Shown here in pieces: positions 1 to 7,034 of a stretch of DNA of 64,000 nucleotides. Numbering within the stretch: the first letter of the stretch is position 1; each line of letters begins with the position of its first letter. The notes under the pieces are model-generated. The model ran no database searches and was not told where the DNA came from. It worked only from the letters and a program-made list of their open reading frames with translations. Source of the DNA: Pseudomonas sp. H9 (GTDB lineage Bacteria; Pseudomonadota; Gammaproteobacteria; Pseudomonadales; Pseudomonadaceae); contig NZ_SMOK01000003.1 of the NCBI RefSeq assembly GCF_004353925.1, forward strand, positions 1 to 64,000, in the 5' to 3' direction. The position numbers and the translations under genes are program-made.

Positions 1-306
1 GCAGGCGCCGATGCTTTTTTCGACGCGCGCGGCTTTGCGGCTGTTGATGAACACATTGGGAGAGGCAGTGGTAATCGTCCCTGAGGGGGATGAGAACAGA
101 CTGCCTAGCGCCTCCCCTGCGGCGGTCAGCAAGCTGCCTCCGATGCCGGCCGCGAGACCGGCCAGCAAGGCCACGCCGAACCCGCAGGTGAACGTGGCGA
201 TGGCCACTGTAGCCACCAGCGCGATACCCAAGGCGGCTCCGATCAGGAAGCCGCCCAGCGCGCTGGTGTGCGATATGTCGTCGCCAAACCTGGCCGCTTC
301 GAACAT
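1..306 (-). CDS. prePAAR/PAAR-domain T6SS effector, N-terminal part (cut by the window edge)
   Basis: Only the first 102 residues lie in the window; the toxin domain is off the left edge. Residues 4-13 read AARFGDDISH, an exact match to the prePAAR motif AARxxDxxxH that marks effectors whose N-terminal membrane segments are held by Eag chaperones and whose PAAR domain caps VgrG. Two Ala/Gly-rich hydrophobic segments follow (about 18-39 and 41-63), then the start of a PAAR fold (about 73-102, with SPNVFINSRKAAR). The start is set by AGGAG eight bases upstream. It is the last gene visible in the run vgrG, DcrB-like gene, eag, effector. By analogy with known effectors it should be loaded on the VgrG tip and use its helices to enter the target inner membrane. 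The toxin class cannot be told from this window. Confidence 0.85.
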   Translation of the reverse strand, partial: MFEAARFGDDISHTSALGGFLIGAALGIALVATVAIATFTCGFGVALLAGLAAGIGGSLLTAAGEALGSLFSSPSGTITTASPNVFINSRKAARVEKSIGAC

Positions 307-312
307 GAGGGA

Positions 313-780
313 TTACTCCTGTTCGCCAGGCTCGGCGTGGGTGTTGACCGGGGTGCGCGGGGTGAAGCTGGCCAGCAGGTTGTCCCAGTCCTGGTTCTGC
401 TGGGGGCTGAAGTCGGCTTGTGCGGTGGTAGAGAAGATCAGCGCTCGTCCGGGGCTGATGATGAAAGCGGCCTGGCGTTGGTACAGCGGGCGGCCCTGGT
501 TCATGTAGTACGCGTCGATCTGAACGCCAGCGATGGGCGCGCTGGCCGAGAGCGAGACCGCTTTGTTGCCCATTCGGGTATAGCCGCGCAACTTGGAGGC
601 GAGCATTTTGACCTGGCGATCGACATAGGCTGGCAATGCTTCGTCAGGCAGCAAAACATCACGTGAGATGGTGATGCTCAACGGCGCAGGAACACTGGCA
701 CCCAAGACGAACATGTTGACCGTGCGATCCTCGAAACCTGGCGGCAGCGCAATTCCGCCTTCCTGCAACTCGTAGTCCAT
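313..780 (-). CDS. Eag-type T6SS effector chaperone (DUF1795/DcrB-like)
   Basis: This 155-residue cytosolic protein has the DUF1795 pattern: an opening segment leading to a proline before a hydrophobic strand, the SITISR strand near residue 37, then LPAYVDRQVKML and a late strand AAFIISPGRALIFS. Eag proteins shield the N-terminal transmembrane helices of prePAAR effectors before secretion. The gene lies seven bases upstream of the prePAAR effector in the same direction, the usual arrangement. The start follows an AGGAA ribosome-binding site. The acidic tail (TPVNTHAEPGEQE) is not part of the fold. The family is a motif judgement; the context makes the role likely. Confidence 0.8.
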   Translation of the reverse strand: MDYELQEGGIALPPGFEDRTVNMFVLGASVPAPLSITISRDVLLPDEALPAYVDRQVKMLASKLRGYTRMGNKAVSLSASAPIAGVQIDAYYMNQGRPLYQRQAAFIISPGRALIFSTTAQADFSPQQNQDWDNLLASFTPRTPVNTHAEPGEQE

Positions 781-815
781 ACGATGAAAATTCCTGATAG
801 TAAAAATGTAAGGTG

Positions 816-1400
816 TCAGCGCAGCGCGAGGCCATCGAGCATGCGGTCAAATTCGGCGAGCCAGAGGCTCAAGCCTGGAATGGTCGGATCGATCACGCAG
901 GAAATGTCCAGCCATTGCGGTGCATCGCAGCCTTCGACGGGCACCAGCGCTCCGACCAGGCGTCCGTGTCGGGGCTCATGACCGGCATTGAAGTGAAAAT
1001 CCAGCGCCTTGGCCGCGCTGCCTGCCAGGTGGCAGTCACGCAGGCGAATCAGCCGCAGCTCAGGGTTCAATTCGCGCAACGCCTGAATCGCGGCTTCGAA
1101 CAAATGCTCCAAGGGCTGCCGGGAGCGCACATCGCGCCGACGGACAGTGAGCGTAACGGGCTCCCCTTCGTGCTCGAGGGTGGTCTGGATATCGCGAAAC
1201 CGAAAGCCAACCGGAAACTGCAGATTGAAGCCGCCGAAGGTAAAACCACTGGCAACGTCCTGTAGGGCGGCAGGCTCCGGCTCCGGCTCGGGCAGTGGGA
1301 CAGGGACGCTAGCGGCTACTTCCAGCGTGGCCAAACGAGCGGCTTGCTGCTGGGCTTCGCGTTTGGCGGAGATGCGGTCGTAGATTGAGGGCCTGCTCAT
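816..1400 (-). CDS. DcrB-fold protein, possible second Eag-like chaperone
   Basis: The protein has 194 residues: a charged helix at about 5-30, a proline/glutamate linker at about 35-50 (PLPEPEPEPA), then a domain with the DUF1795 rhythm (FNLQFPVGF, VTLTVRRRDV, ALRELNPELRLIRL, a Gly-Ser-Ala-Ala-Lys segment and a long C-terminal helix). It sits between vgrG and the DUF1795 chaperone, with 11 bases after the vgrG stop. An in-frame GTG two codons upstream is an alternative start. It is more divergent than its neighbour, so I infer a paired or adaptor chaperone for the prePAAR effector or VgrG. No DUF4123-type adaptor is visible, so this protein may fill that job. Confidence 0.55.
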   Translation of the reverse strand: MSRPSIYDRISAKREAQQQAARLATLEVAASVPVPLPEPEPEPAALQDVASGFTFGGFNLQFPVGFRFRDIQTTLEHEGEPVTLTVRRRDVRSRQPLEHLFEAAIQALRELNPELRLIRLRDCHLAGSAAKALDFHFNAGHEPRHGRLVGALVPVEGCDAPQWLDISCVIDPTIPGLSLWLAEFDRMLDGLALR

Positions 1401-1411
1401 TGTCACCGGAC

Positions 1412-3265
1412 TCAGTCGTTGATCCGCACGGCGGCGCCGGTGATCTGTGTCGTGTCAGTGCTGGTGGTGGTTATGACCTTGCTTTTGATCTCGATGCCTT
1501 CCGGGGTCAGTGTGATACTGCTCCCCCCCACCTGAAGGATGATGTGCTGCTTGGCGCTCACCTGAATGAACTGGTTGTCCACCTGCAAGGTGTACGAGCC
1601 TTCCTGCACATTGACCAGCGTGTCTTTCTTGATGATTTCCTGGTGTGCGCCACCGACCGTAATCGTCCGGTTGTTGCCCACGTCATGGGTCTCATCCAGC
1701 TCGATCTCGGTATCCATGTTGCGCTCGGCGTGCATGATGATCTGCTCGGCGCCGGACTTGTCTTCGAAGCGGAAAAAATTCGCGGTACCGCCGTCGCCTT
1801 TCATCGAGCGCGTCAAAAACCCACTCTGCGTCTTGTTCGCCGGCAGTGACCACGGCGGGGTGTTGCTGCTGTTGTACAGGCTGCCCATGATCAGAGGGCG
1901 GTCCGGGTTACCGTCGAGAAACACCACCACCACTTCATCGCCAACCCGCGGGATTTGGATGCTACCGAAGCCACCGCTGGCGCCGGACTGGGCCACGCGC
2001 ACCCAGCATGAGCTGTGGTCGTTGAACTCGCCGTTGCGGTCCCAGTGGAACTGGATCTTCACTCGACCGAGTTCGTCGGTGTAGATCTCTTCGCCAGGTG
2101 GGCCGACGATGATGGCTGTTTGCGGGCCTGTGATGCCCGAGCGTGGCGTTCGTAGCGAAGGCCTGAACGGGATTTTTCGGCGAATGCAGGTAAAGCCGTT
2201 GCGGTAACCTGCTTCACCTTCGTTGCTGTAATTGTTCCGGCCCCAGTGGGTGACGGAGAGCAACAAAAACTGGCGATCATCCGCAGCGTCATTGTCGTGA
2301 TCGTAGTGCTGGCTCAGTTCGAAGTAATGCCCCGGCTCCATGGCCCGGCAGTTACTCTCGCCGTTGAACGTCTTGCCGTTCACTTCCATTGCCTCTAGGC
2401 GATGGCGTGCTTTACGCATGCCTTCATCGGCGTCGGCATAACCGTACAAACCTTCGTACTCGAACACTTCGTACTGGCCGACCTCGCCCTGCTGGTTGAC
2501 CGAATTAAGTTGCACCAGGTGCGGGTTGCTTGGCTGCTTGTAGTCGAACGATTTGAGCGTCAGGCGGGTTGGCTGAAAACGACGTACCGACGACCAGGCA
2601 GTAATCGAGTCAGCCGTTTCGGTGACTGAGGCGCTGTGGTAACGGATCAACGGCTGACGCTCTAGCTGGGGAAGCACGCTGCTGTCATCACTGATGATCA
2701 TGCAATGGCCTTCCTGGCTGTGCTGGAACGTAAAAAACAGCCCTTCCTGCTCGAGCAGGCGCAACACGAAGTTCAAGTCCGACTCCTGGTACTGCGTGCA
2801 ATAGCTGATCGGCTTGAGTGGCTTGCTCAGCCGGAACTCATGGTCGGCCAACGTCAGGTAGTAGGCGAAAACCTCCTTGACGATCTGCTCGGTGGTTTTG
2901 TCCTGGAAGACACGCGAATCGTTGCGGCGGCTGAGGATCCAGATCCACGGCACAAGCTCGGCGCTGTAGTTGGCAATACCGCCATCAGCTCCGGTGTGGA
3001 CGAAATCCGAGACATGCGCGCTGATGTATTTGGTGCTGCCATCGGCCAGCGCGATTCCCATCGTGACCTTCTTGCCGATGAGCTTTTTGAGCTCGATGCG
3101 TGCATCCTGGGAGATGAGTTCTACCTGGAAACTGAACAGCTCCGACAGAGCCTCGCGGCCAGTGAAACTGAGCAACTGCAACTCTTGTTCGGGAGGTAGT
3201 GGGGAGTCGAAGGTGATCAGGCGTTGGTTCTGGGCCAACATCGAGCCGAGAGCGTCCATAAACAT
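1412..3265 (-). CDS. vgrG: VgrG/TssI spike protein of the T6SS
   Basis: VgrG trimers form the tip of the Hcp tube. The 617 residues show the gp27-like base (start, with LLSFTGREALSELFSFQVELIS), the gp5 OB-fold (GRVKIQFHWDRNGEFNDHSS, then WVRVAQ and GSIQIPRVGDEVVVVFLDGN) and a C-terminal beta-helix ending in ITTTSTDTTQITGAAVRIND. There is no long extension, so this is a structural VgrG that relies on separate PAAR or cargo effectors. I chose the ATG at 3265 because GCAGGA lies nine bases upstream; a longer TTG start at 3301 has no ribosome-binding site and overlaps the predicted promoter. The gene leads the minus-strand effector-chaperone run and is divergent from the cargo effector at 3533. 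Confidence 0.95.
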   Translation of the reverse strand: MFMDALGSMLAQNQRLITFDSPLPPEQELQLLSFTGREALSELFSFQVELISQDARIELKKLIGKKVTMGIALADGSTKYISAHVSDFVHTGADGGIANYSAELVPWIWILSRRNDSRVFQDKTTEQIVKEVFAYYLTLADHEFRLSKPLKPISYCTQYQESDLNFVLRLLEQEGLFFTFQHSQEGHCMIISDDSSVLPQLERQPLIRYHSASVTETADSITAWSSVRRFQPTRLTLKSFDYKQPSNPHLVQLNSVNQQGEVGQYEVFEYEGLYGYADADEGMRKARHRLEAMEVNGKTFNGESNCRAMEPGHYFELSQHYDHDNDAADDRQFLLLSVTHWGRNNYSNEGEAGYRNGFTCIRRKIPFRPSLRTPRSGITGPQTAIIVGPPGEEIYTDELGRVKIQFHWDRNGEFNDHSSCWVRVAQSGASGGFGSIQIPRVGDEVVVVFLDGNPDRPLIMGSLYNSSNTPPWSLPANKTQSGFLTRSMKGDGGTANFFRFEDKSGAEQIIMHAERNMDTEIELDETHDVGNNRTITVGGAHQEIIKKDTLVNVQEGSYTLQVDNQFIQVSAKQHIILQVGGSSITLTPEGIEIKSKVITTTSTDTTQITGAAVRIND

Positions 3266-3300
3266 GTCAATGCATCCTGCATCAAGCTGAAATTTTTCCA

Positions 3301-3329
3301 ATGAAAACGTGCTTGGCTGAGGCTGTCAA
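3301..3329 (-). promoter_or_regulatory. Candidate sigma-70 promoter of vgrG
   Basis: On the minus strand a perfect -35 TTGACA (3329-3324) is separated by exactly 17 bases from TTTCAT (3306-3301), which matches the -10 consensus at four of six positions. It would start transcription about 30 bases upstream of the vgrG ATG at 3265. The rest of the 267-base divergent region (3266-3532) shows no other clear element. Confidence 0.45.
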
Positions 3330-3532
3330 ATGATGGCGATAAGCCAGATTCCATCACCACAAGACCAAGATGCCACTGCAACCTGCACCTATAGGGTTGT
3401 GAAGCAGTATGAATTTTTTTCAATTAATCACGTCGGAATATGTCCATCGGTTTGATCTGCTCAAGGTCTGAGGTGTAGGCTCCCTGCGCCAAGCCATGAG
3501 GCAGTGCACAGCGAATTTCAGGGAGAATCGCC

Positions 3533-4558
3533 ATGAGCGTGAGTGAAAGCCAACTCAGCCAACTGGATCGAGAAATGGACCAGAATCACCGGGAAATGGT
3601 GATCATGTCGCTAGAGGATTTCCACGCCCAGGCCCAATACGGCCAGCAAACACAGGGCGCCACCCAGTCCCCCCAGGTGTGTGCACGCACTCAGGCCGAC
3701 ATGCTCACCGGCACCTGGCAGAACGTGAAGTCCACTTACAACGGTTTACCCCATACTTTCGTCAACACGACGTGGGGCGTACCCACGGCTATGGCTGCCT
3801 GGGATACGAGAAACACCGTCAGATTCATTCGCGACATGAACGGATTGGGTACGAAAGTGCGCCACATGGTGCGCAACGGTAAGCAGTACGTGATCCTGAC
3901 TGGCTATCCCGGCCTGCGTAAAACACTCAATGCGCCGCGCTATGGCATTCAGAACGCCAAGCTAGTCAGCATGGGCATCGGCAAATACGGTGTGCGCGGC
4001 TCGTCAATCAAGGGTTTCAAGCTTTCCTGCTATGTGGCGGTCGCCATCGAAGTCGCAGAATGGGTGTTTGGCGACGAGCACATCATGAGCGACCTGTTTG
4101 GTGGTGTTGGCGTGGAATTGATCAAGGCCGGTATCGCTTCGGCGCTTGGCTACGCTGCGGCGCTGGCGGTCGGCTCACTGTTCACGGCAGCGGCCGCGCC
4201 GGTCATTGCCGGGGCACTGGTGGTATTTGCCGTAGGGCTGGGGCTCAATGCACTGGACAATCACTTCGGCATCAAGAACGCGGTGAAGGCCGGCCTGCGC
4301 TATGCCGTGGACCATATCGAAGCGATCCACAAAACGATCACCGAAATCAAGCCCGGCGACCTGCGCCGCTACGCGGAAGAAACCGCTGCCAACATCGCTG
4401 GCAGAATTGCCGACGAGCTTTACGATGAAACCAAGTCCTGGATCATTCGCAAACTGCGCCCTGACGGCATCGACTTGCCAAACTGGCCGAGCGCACCGCG
4501 GCTGCCATCGATGCCTTCATTGCCTTCGCTCCCCTCGTTCAACCTGCCTAAGTTCTGA
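3533..4558 (+). CDS. Putative membrane-active (pore-forming type) T6SS cargo effector
   Basis: The 341-residue protein has no signal peptide, PAAR or Rhs part. It has a polar N-terminus (1-110), a conserved-looking block at about 116-165 (KQYVILTGYPGLRK, then APRYGIQNAKLVSMGIGKYGVRGSSIKGFK), hydrophobic stretches at about 165-178, 199-219 and 222-240 separated by charged turns, an amphipathic helical region, and an odd proline/serine tail (LPSMPSLPSLPSFNLPKF). A pair of long Ala/Gly helices after a basic block resembles colicin-like or VasX-like pore-forming toxins and polymorphic-toxin C-termini. The next two genes are integral membrane proteins of immunity type, which fits a toxin acting at the inner membrane. 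It is divergent from vgrG and two bases ahead of its putative immunity gene. The function is inferred, not recognised by a firm family. Confidence 0.6.
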   Translation: MSVSESQLSQLDREMDQNHREMVIMSLEDFHAQAQYGQQTQGATQSPQVCARTQADMLTGTWQNVKSTYNGLPHTFVNTTWGVPTAMAAWDTRNTVRFIRDMNGLGTKVRHMVRNGKQYVILTGYPGLRKTLNAPRYGIQNAKLVSMGIGKYGVRGSSIKGFKLSCYVAVAIEVAEWVFGDEHIMSDLFGGVGVELIKAGIASALGYAAALAVGSLFTAAAAPVIAGALVVFAVGLGLNALDNHFGIKNAVKAGLRYAVDHIEAIHKTITEIKPGDLRRYAEETAANIAGRIADELYDETKSWIIRKLRPDGIDLPNWPSAPRLPSMPSLPSLPSFNLPKF

Positions 4559-4560
4559 CC

Positions 4561-5118
4561 ATGAATACACGCACTTCACAGCGTTCACCCGCGCTTTCGC
4601 CACTGAAGATCAGGCTGTTAGCTGTCAGCATGATCGTCACATTCCTGCTGGTAGGCGCTATCTCGGTTTACGCGTACATCCACTACCTGTTCCCGCTGTA
4701 CGGCAGGTTGCTGCGCGGCGCCCCCGTCGTGGAAACCCCGTATCTCGCGTTCGGCCTGCTCATGGCACCGCCGGCACTGGCCATCCTGCTCGTTGGCAGT
4801 ACGATTTGCGCCTGGACCGGAGAAAAATTCGACCCGCCCTCTGGCTCACGGCTGCACCGTTTCCAGACACTGATGTTTGGGGTTTCGTTGAAGATGCTGC
4901 TCTATGTAGTCCCTGCGGTGATGGTTTTAACTACTGTGGCATTGCTGGCCAGGGGATATTCGCCCTGCTCGAAACTGTTAATATCAGGTTCAGCCTGGCA
5001 GCTGTTCTGGGTCAACGATGAGCGGGTATGTTTCAAGCCGGACCATTACATCAACGACAACTGGCCATGCAAGGTAATCGATGGCAAGGACGTCTGCATT
5101 CAGGTCGACGGTCGTTGA
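4561..5118 (+). CDS. Putative inner-membrane immunity protein, copy 1
   Basis: The protein has 185 residues with three probable transmembrane helices (about 20-40, 60-83, 105-130) and a cysteine-bearing C-terminal domain (Cys136, 157, 170, 179). The pattern GYSPCSKLLISGSAW resembles DUF1240-type membrane proteins found beside T6SS effectors, but that family name is from memory. It starts two bases after the effector stop, so the two are probably translationally coupled. The C-terminal 35 residues are identical at 34 positions to copy 2 (5257-5814), while the first 130 residues differ widely. Membrane immunity is what a pore-forming toxin would need. Confidence 0.6.
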   Translation: MNTRTSQRSPALSPLKIRLLAVSMIVTFLLVGAISVYAYIHYLFPLYGRLLRGAPVVETPYLAFGLLMAPPALAILLVGSTICAWTGEKFDPPSGSRLHRFQTLMFGVSLKMLLYVVPAVMVLTTVALLARGYSPCSKLLISGSAWQLFWVNDERVCFKPDHYINDNWPCKVIDGKDVCIQVDGR

Positions 5119-5233
5119 CAGCATCCGTGGTTGAAAAGCTAATGGACGTGCCTGTTAGACCAATGCCAGGTATGCCATGAAACCCACAACGCCCCTCGGC
5201 TATGTGCAGAAGGCTATCGATCTCACCGCAGAT
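5002..5233 (+). repeat. Tandem duplication, first unit (partner at 5698-5929)
   Basis: About 230 bases covering the end of immunity copy 1, the spacer and the first 19 codons of a Tsi6-like gene are repeated with high similarity exactly 696 bases downstream (stops at 5118 and 5814, ATGs at 5177 and 5873). Similarity fades gradually to the left and stops abruptly after GCAGAT at 5233. Confidence 0.85.
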
Positions 5234-5254
5234 TTCAATTTGCCAAGGGTCTAA
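5177..5254 (+). pseudogene. Truncated remnant of a Tsi6-like immunity gene
   Basis: An ATG at 5177 opens 25 codons whose first 19 residues (MKPTTPLGYVQKAIDLTAD) match the start of the intact gene at 5873 with two changes. The reading frame then departs (FNLPRV) and stops at 5252-5254, two bases before the ATG of immunity copy 2. It is the 3'-truncated product of the 696-bp tandem duplication. A 25-residue peptide could still be made, but it would lack the helical core of the family. Confidence 0.8.
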
Positions 5255-5256
5255 CA

Positions 5257-5814
5257 ATGACCACACAGCAACCCTATGAATTTCACGAGCGATCTCCACT
5301 TCTATTTCGCCTCGCGGCTCTCTTTACCTGCCTGTTCACCGCTACCCTAGGCTTACTTTCAGCCTACTGGCTCAAGAACGACGTACTGCCATTATTTAGC
5401 AGTCTTTTTAGAAATGTGCCCATCGTGATTACGCCCTATTTGGGTTTCATGCTTATCGCTATGTGCACAGTTAGCCCAATACTTGTCATTACCTCGGCAT
5501 ACGCATGCTGGCACGCCAAAAAATTTGATCCACCTTCCAACACCCGATTATATCGATTTCAGTACAACTCGTATAAATTGACACTATGGTCAATGATCTG
5601 CATAGCGCCGGTACTGGCGATACTAGTGACACTAGCCTTATGGGCCAAGGGATACACACCCTGTCAAAAGTTACTAATTTCCGGTTCAGCCTGGAAAGTG
5701 TATTGGGTCAACGATGAGCGGGTATGCTTCAAGCCAGACCATTACATCAACGACAACTGGCCATGCAAGGTGATCGATGGCAAGGACGTCTGCGTTCAGG
5801 TCGATGGCCGTTGA
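5257..5814 (+). CDS. Putative inner-membrane immunity protein, copy 2
   Basis: This is a paralogue of 4561-5118 with the same length (185 residues), the same three-helix layout and an almost identical C-terminus (VNDERVCFKPDHYINDNW to QVDGR, one Ile/Val difference). The N-terminal two thirds keep motifs such as PYL and KFDPPS but are otherwise diverged, and base composition there is visibly more AT-rich than in the neighbouring T6SS genes. This suggests a second immunity specificity brought in or evolved next to the first, with the 3' halves kept alike by recombination. It may protect against a related effector of a competitor rather than the adjacent toxin. Confidence 0.6.
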   Translation: MTTQQPYEFHERSPLLFRLAALFTCLFTATLGLLSAYWLKNDVLPLFSSLFRNVPIVITPYLGFMLIAMCTVSPILVITSAYACWHAKKFDPPSNTRLYRFQYNSYKLTLWSMICIAPVLAILVTLALWAKGYTPCQKLLISGSAWKVYWVNDERVCFKPDHYINDNWPCKVIDGKDVCVQVDGR

Positions 5815-5929
5815 CAACGTCGGTGGTTGAAAAACAAATAGTCGCGCCTGTTCGACAAATGCCAGGTAAGCCATGAAACCCACAACGCCCCTCGCCTATG
5901 TGCAGAAAGCTATCGATCTCAGCGCAGAT
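5698..5929 (+). repeat. Tandem duplication, second unit (partner at 5002-5233)
   Basis: This is the downstream member of the pair. It covers the last 39 codons of immunity copy 2, the 58-base spacer with the shared GTGGTTGAAAA and AATGCCAGGTA segments, and the first 19 codons of the intact Tsi6-like gene. Confidence 0.85.
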
Positions 5930-6169
5930 CGGAACAGGGCTTGCCCTCGCAATCCACTCTACGGAATGCTGCTCAATCAACTCAACTATGTAAAAGCCGT
6001 ATTCGAAGGGCGCGAGTCAGATAAATCCAATCTCCACCAACTCAGCATAGGCGCCATCGCATCGAAGGAGTTCGAGGAAAGTGATCCCGAACTTGCCCGA
6101 GCCTTGAAGGACGCCTACTACGTGGCCGTTCAGTCTGCTCGTGGCCTCAAGATCCAGCTCCCCGATTGA
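5873..6169 (+). CDS. Tsi6-like immunity protein
   Basis: The protein has 98 residues and is probably all-helical. The C-terminal half carries GAIASKEFEESDPELARALKD followed by AYYVAVQSARGLKIQLPD, the signature I recall for Tsi6, the P. aeruginosa protein that neutralises the NAD(P)-glycohydrolase effector Tse6. Tse6 is itself a prePAAR effector with an Eag partner, like the cassette at 1-780, but this gene is 5.5 kb away on the other strand, so it is not in the usual place for that effector's own immunity gene. It follows membrane immunity copy 2 after 58 bases. A role as stored immunity against incoming Tse6-type toxins is inferred. Confidence 0.7.
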   Translation: MKPTTPLAYVQKAIDLSADRNRACPRNPLYGMLLNQLNYVKAVFEGRESDKSNLHQLSIGAIASKEFEESDPELARALKDAYYVAVQSARGLKIQLPD

Positions 6170-6196
6170 TTGCCAACGCACAGATCCGGCCGCCCT

Positions 6197-6514
6197 ATGA
6201 ACACTGAACGCTTGAAACTCAAATCGCTGGCACTGCGGGCCATCCTCGATAACCTCAAGCTGCACATCCCAGCTGTCAGGCGGTTGGATGTCGAATTGGA
6301 ACAACTTCTGGACCTGGCAGAACAGCAGATGATCCTGGCTCCCATGGAATGGCATGACATACCGGGCCCCTACCTATTCACCGAAGAAGGGCTGCAGCAG
6401 TACGCCGAGCTTGAACACGCTTTTGCGGAGTTTCGTATCGAGTTGACGGGCGGCGAGTCTCCTACCCTGCGCCGGCTAAAGGCGAGCATGGGTGAAAAGC
6501 CAACGGAGGGGTAA
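6197..6514 (+). CDS. Putative cytosolic immunity-type protein, family A copy 1
   Basis: I do not recognise the family. The 105-residue protein is charged and helical, without signal or membrane segments. It is a paralogue of 7035-7358: both share a helical N-terminus, a PME followed three residues later by IPG(P/Y) near the middle, an acidic EL(E/S).(A/L)FA.F block and a C-terminal basic helix. I preferred the ATG at 6197 over an upstream ATG at 6170 because the similarity begins there. Position and size suggest an immunity protein. Confidence 0.55.
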   Translation: MNTERLKLKSLALRAILDNLKLHIPAVRRLDVELEQLLDLAEQQMILAPMEWHDIPGPYLFTEEGLQQYAELEHAFAEFRIELTGGESPTLRRLKASMGEKPTEG

Positions 6515-6660
6515 CGGGCTACAGGTGAGAACCTTGTGTTGAAGCCTGGGCTAATGCCACGGGCCTGGATGAACTTGCTGCGACTCAGCGGCGCAACCTG
6601 CTAAAGCGCCACCCGCACCAGCGTTTGCTGGTAATCCGTGAGCCAAAAAGTAATTTCAAA

Positions 6661-6956
6661 ATGAACAAAGTTAAAGCCGCAGAATTCCTGAAAGAACTAA
6701 AAGAAATATATAACCGAGAAGGCTGCTACAGTTTCGATAAAGGTATCGATTCCACTATCAAAGAGCTTTCAGATAGCATCATTCAAAACGATGCTCCTTG
6801 GCAGCGTGCAGCCTCCCTATACAGAACCATGGCCGGATCTAAGTCGGGCTTTTCAGATGTTTACGTTGACGCTGGCACTTCGCAGGAACGGGTTCAACCA
6901 ACATCAAGCTGGACAGTATTCGGCAATACCTCTGGGATGCTTTCAAGAGGGTTTGA
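6661..6956 (+). pseudogene. Frameshifted small immunity-type gene, family B copy 1 (DUF6966-like)
   Basis: From the ATG at 6661 the frame reads MNKVKAAEFLKELKEIYNRE, a GCYSF.KGID block and YRTMAGSKSGFSDVYV, a pattern I associate with DUF6966. After V (about 6864) the frame turns into low-quality sequence ending at 6960. In the +2 frame the expected C-terminus is present: RWHFAGTGSTNIKLDSIRQ then YLWDAFKRV, stopping at 6954-6956. One base lost at GTTTACGT|TGACGC, plus one G-to-A change (TGG to TGA), explains this. The same fold occurs at the end of 7360-7926. The gene is AT-rich compared with its surroundings. If not a sequencing error, the product lacks its last helix. Confidence 0.6.
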
Positions 6957-7034
6957 TTGATAGTACTTTTGGCGGGAGCTGAAAATTCGACTACCCGCTA
7001 GTTAACAAGGCTTCAACCAAAGTGCTTAATAAAT

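Noticed and set aside
3266..3301. Longer TTG start for vgrG
   Set aside because: It has no ribosome-binding site and would lie in the -10 region of the likely promoter; the ATG at 3265 has AGGA at good spacing.
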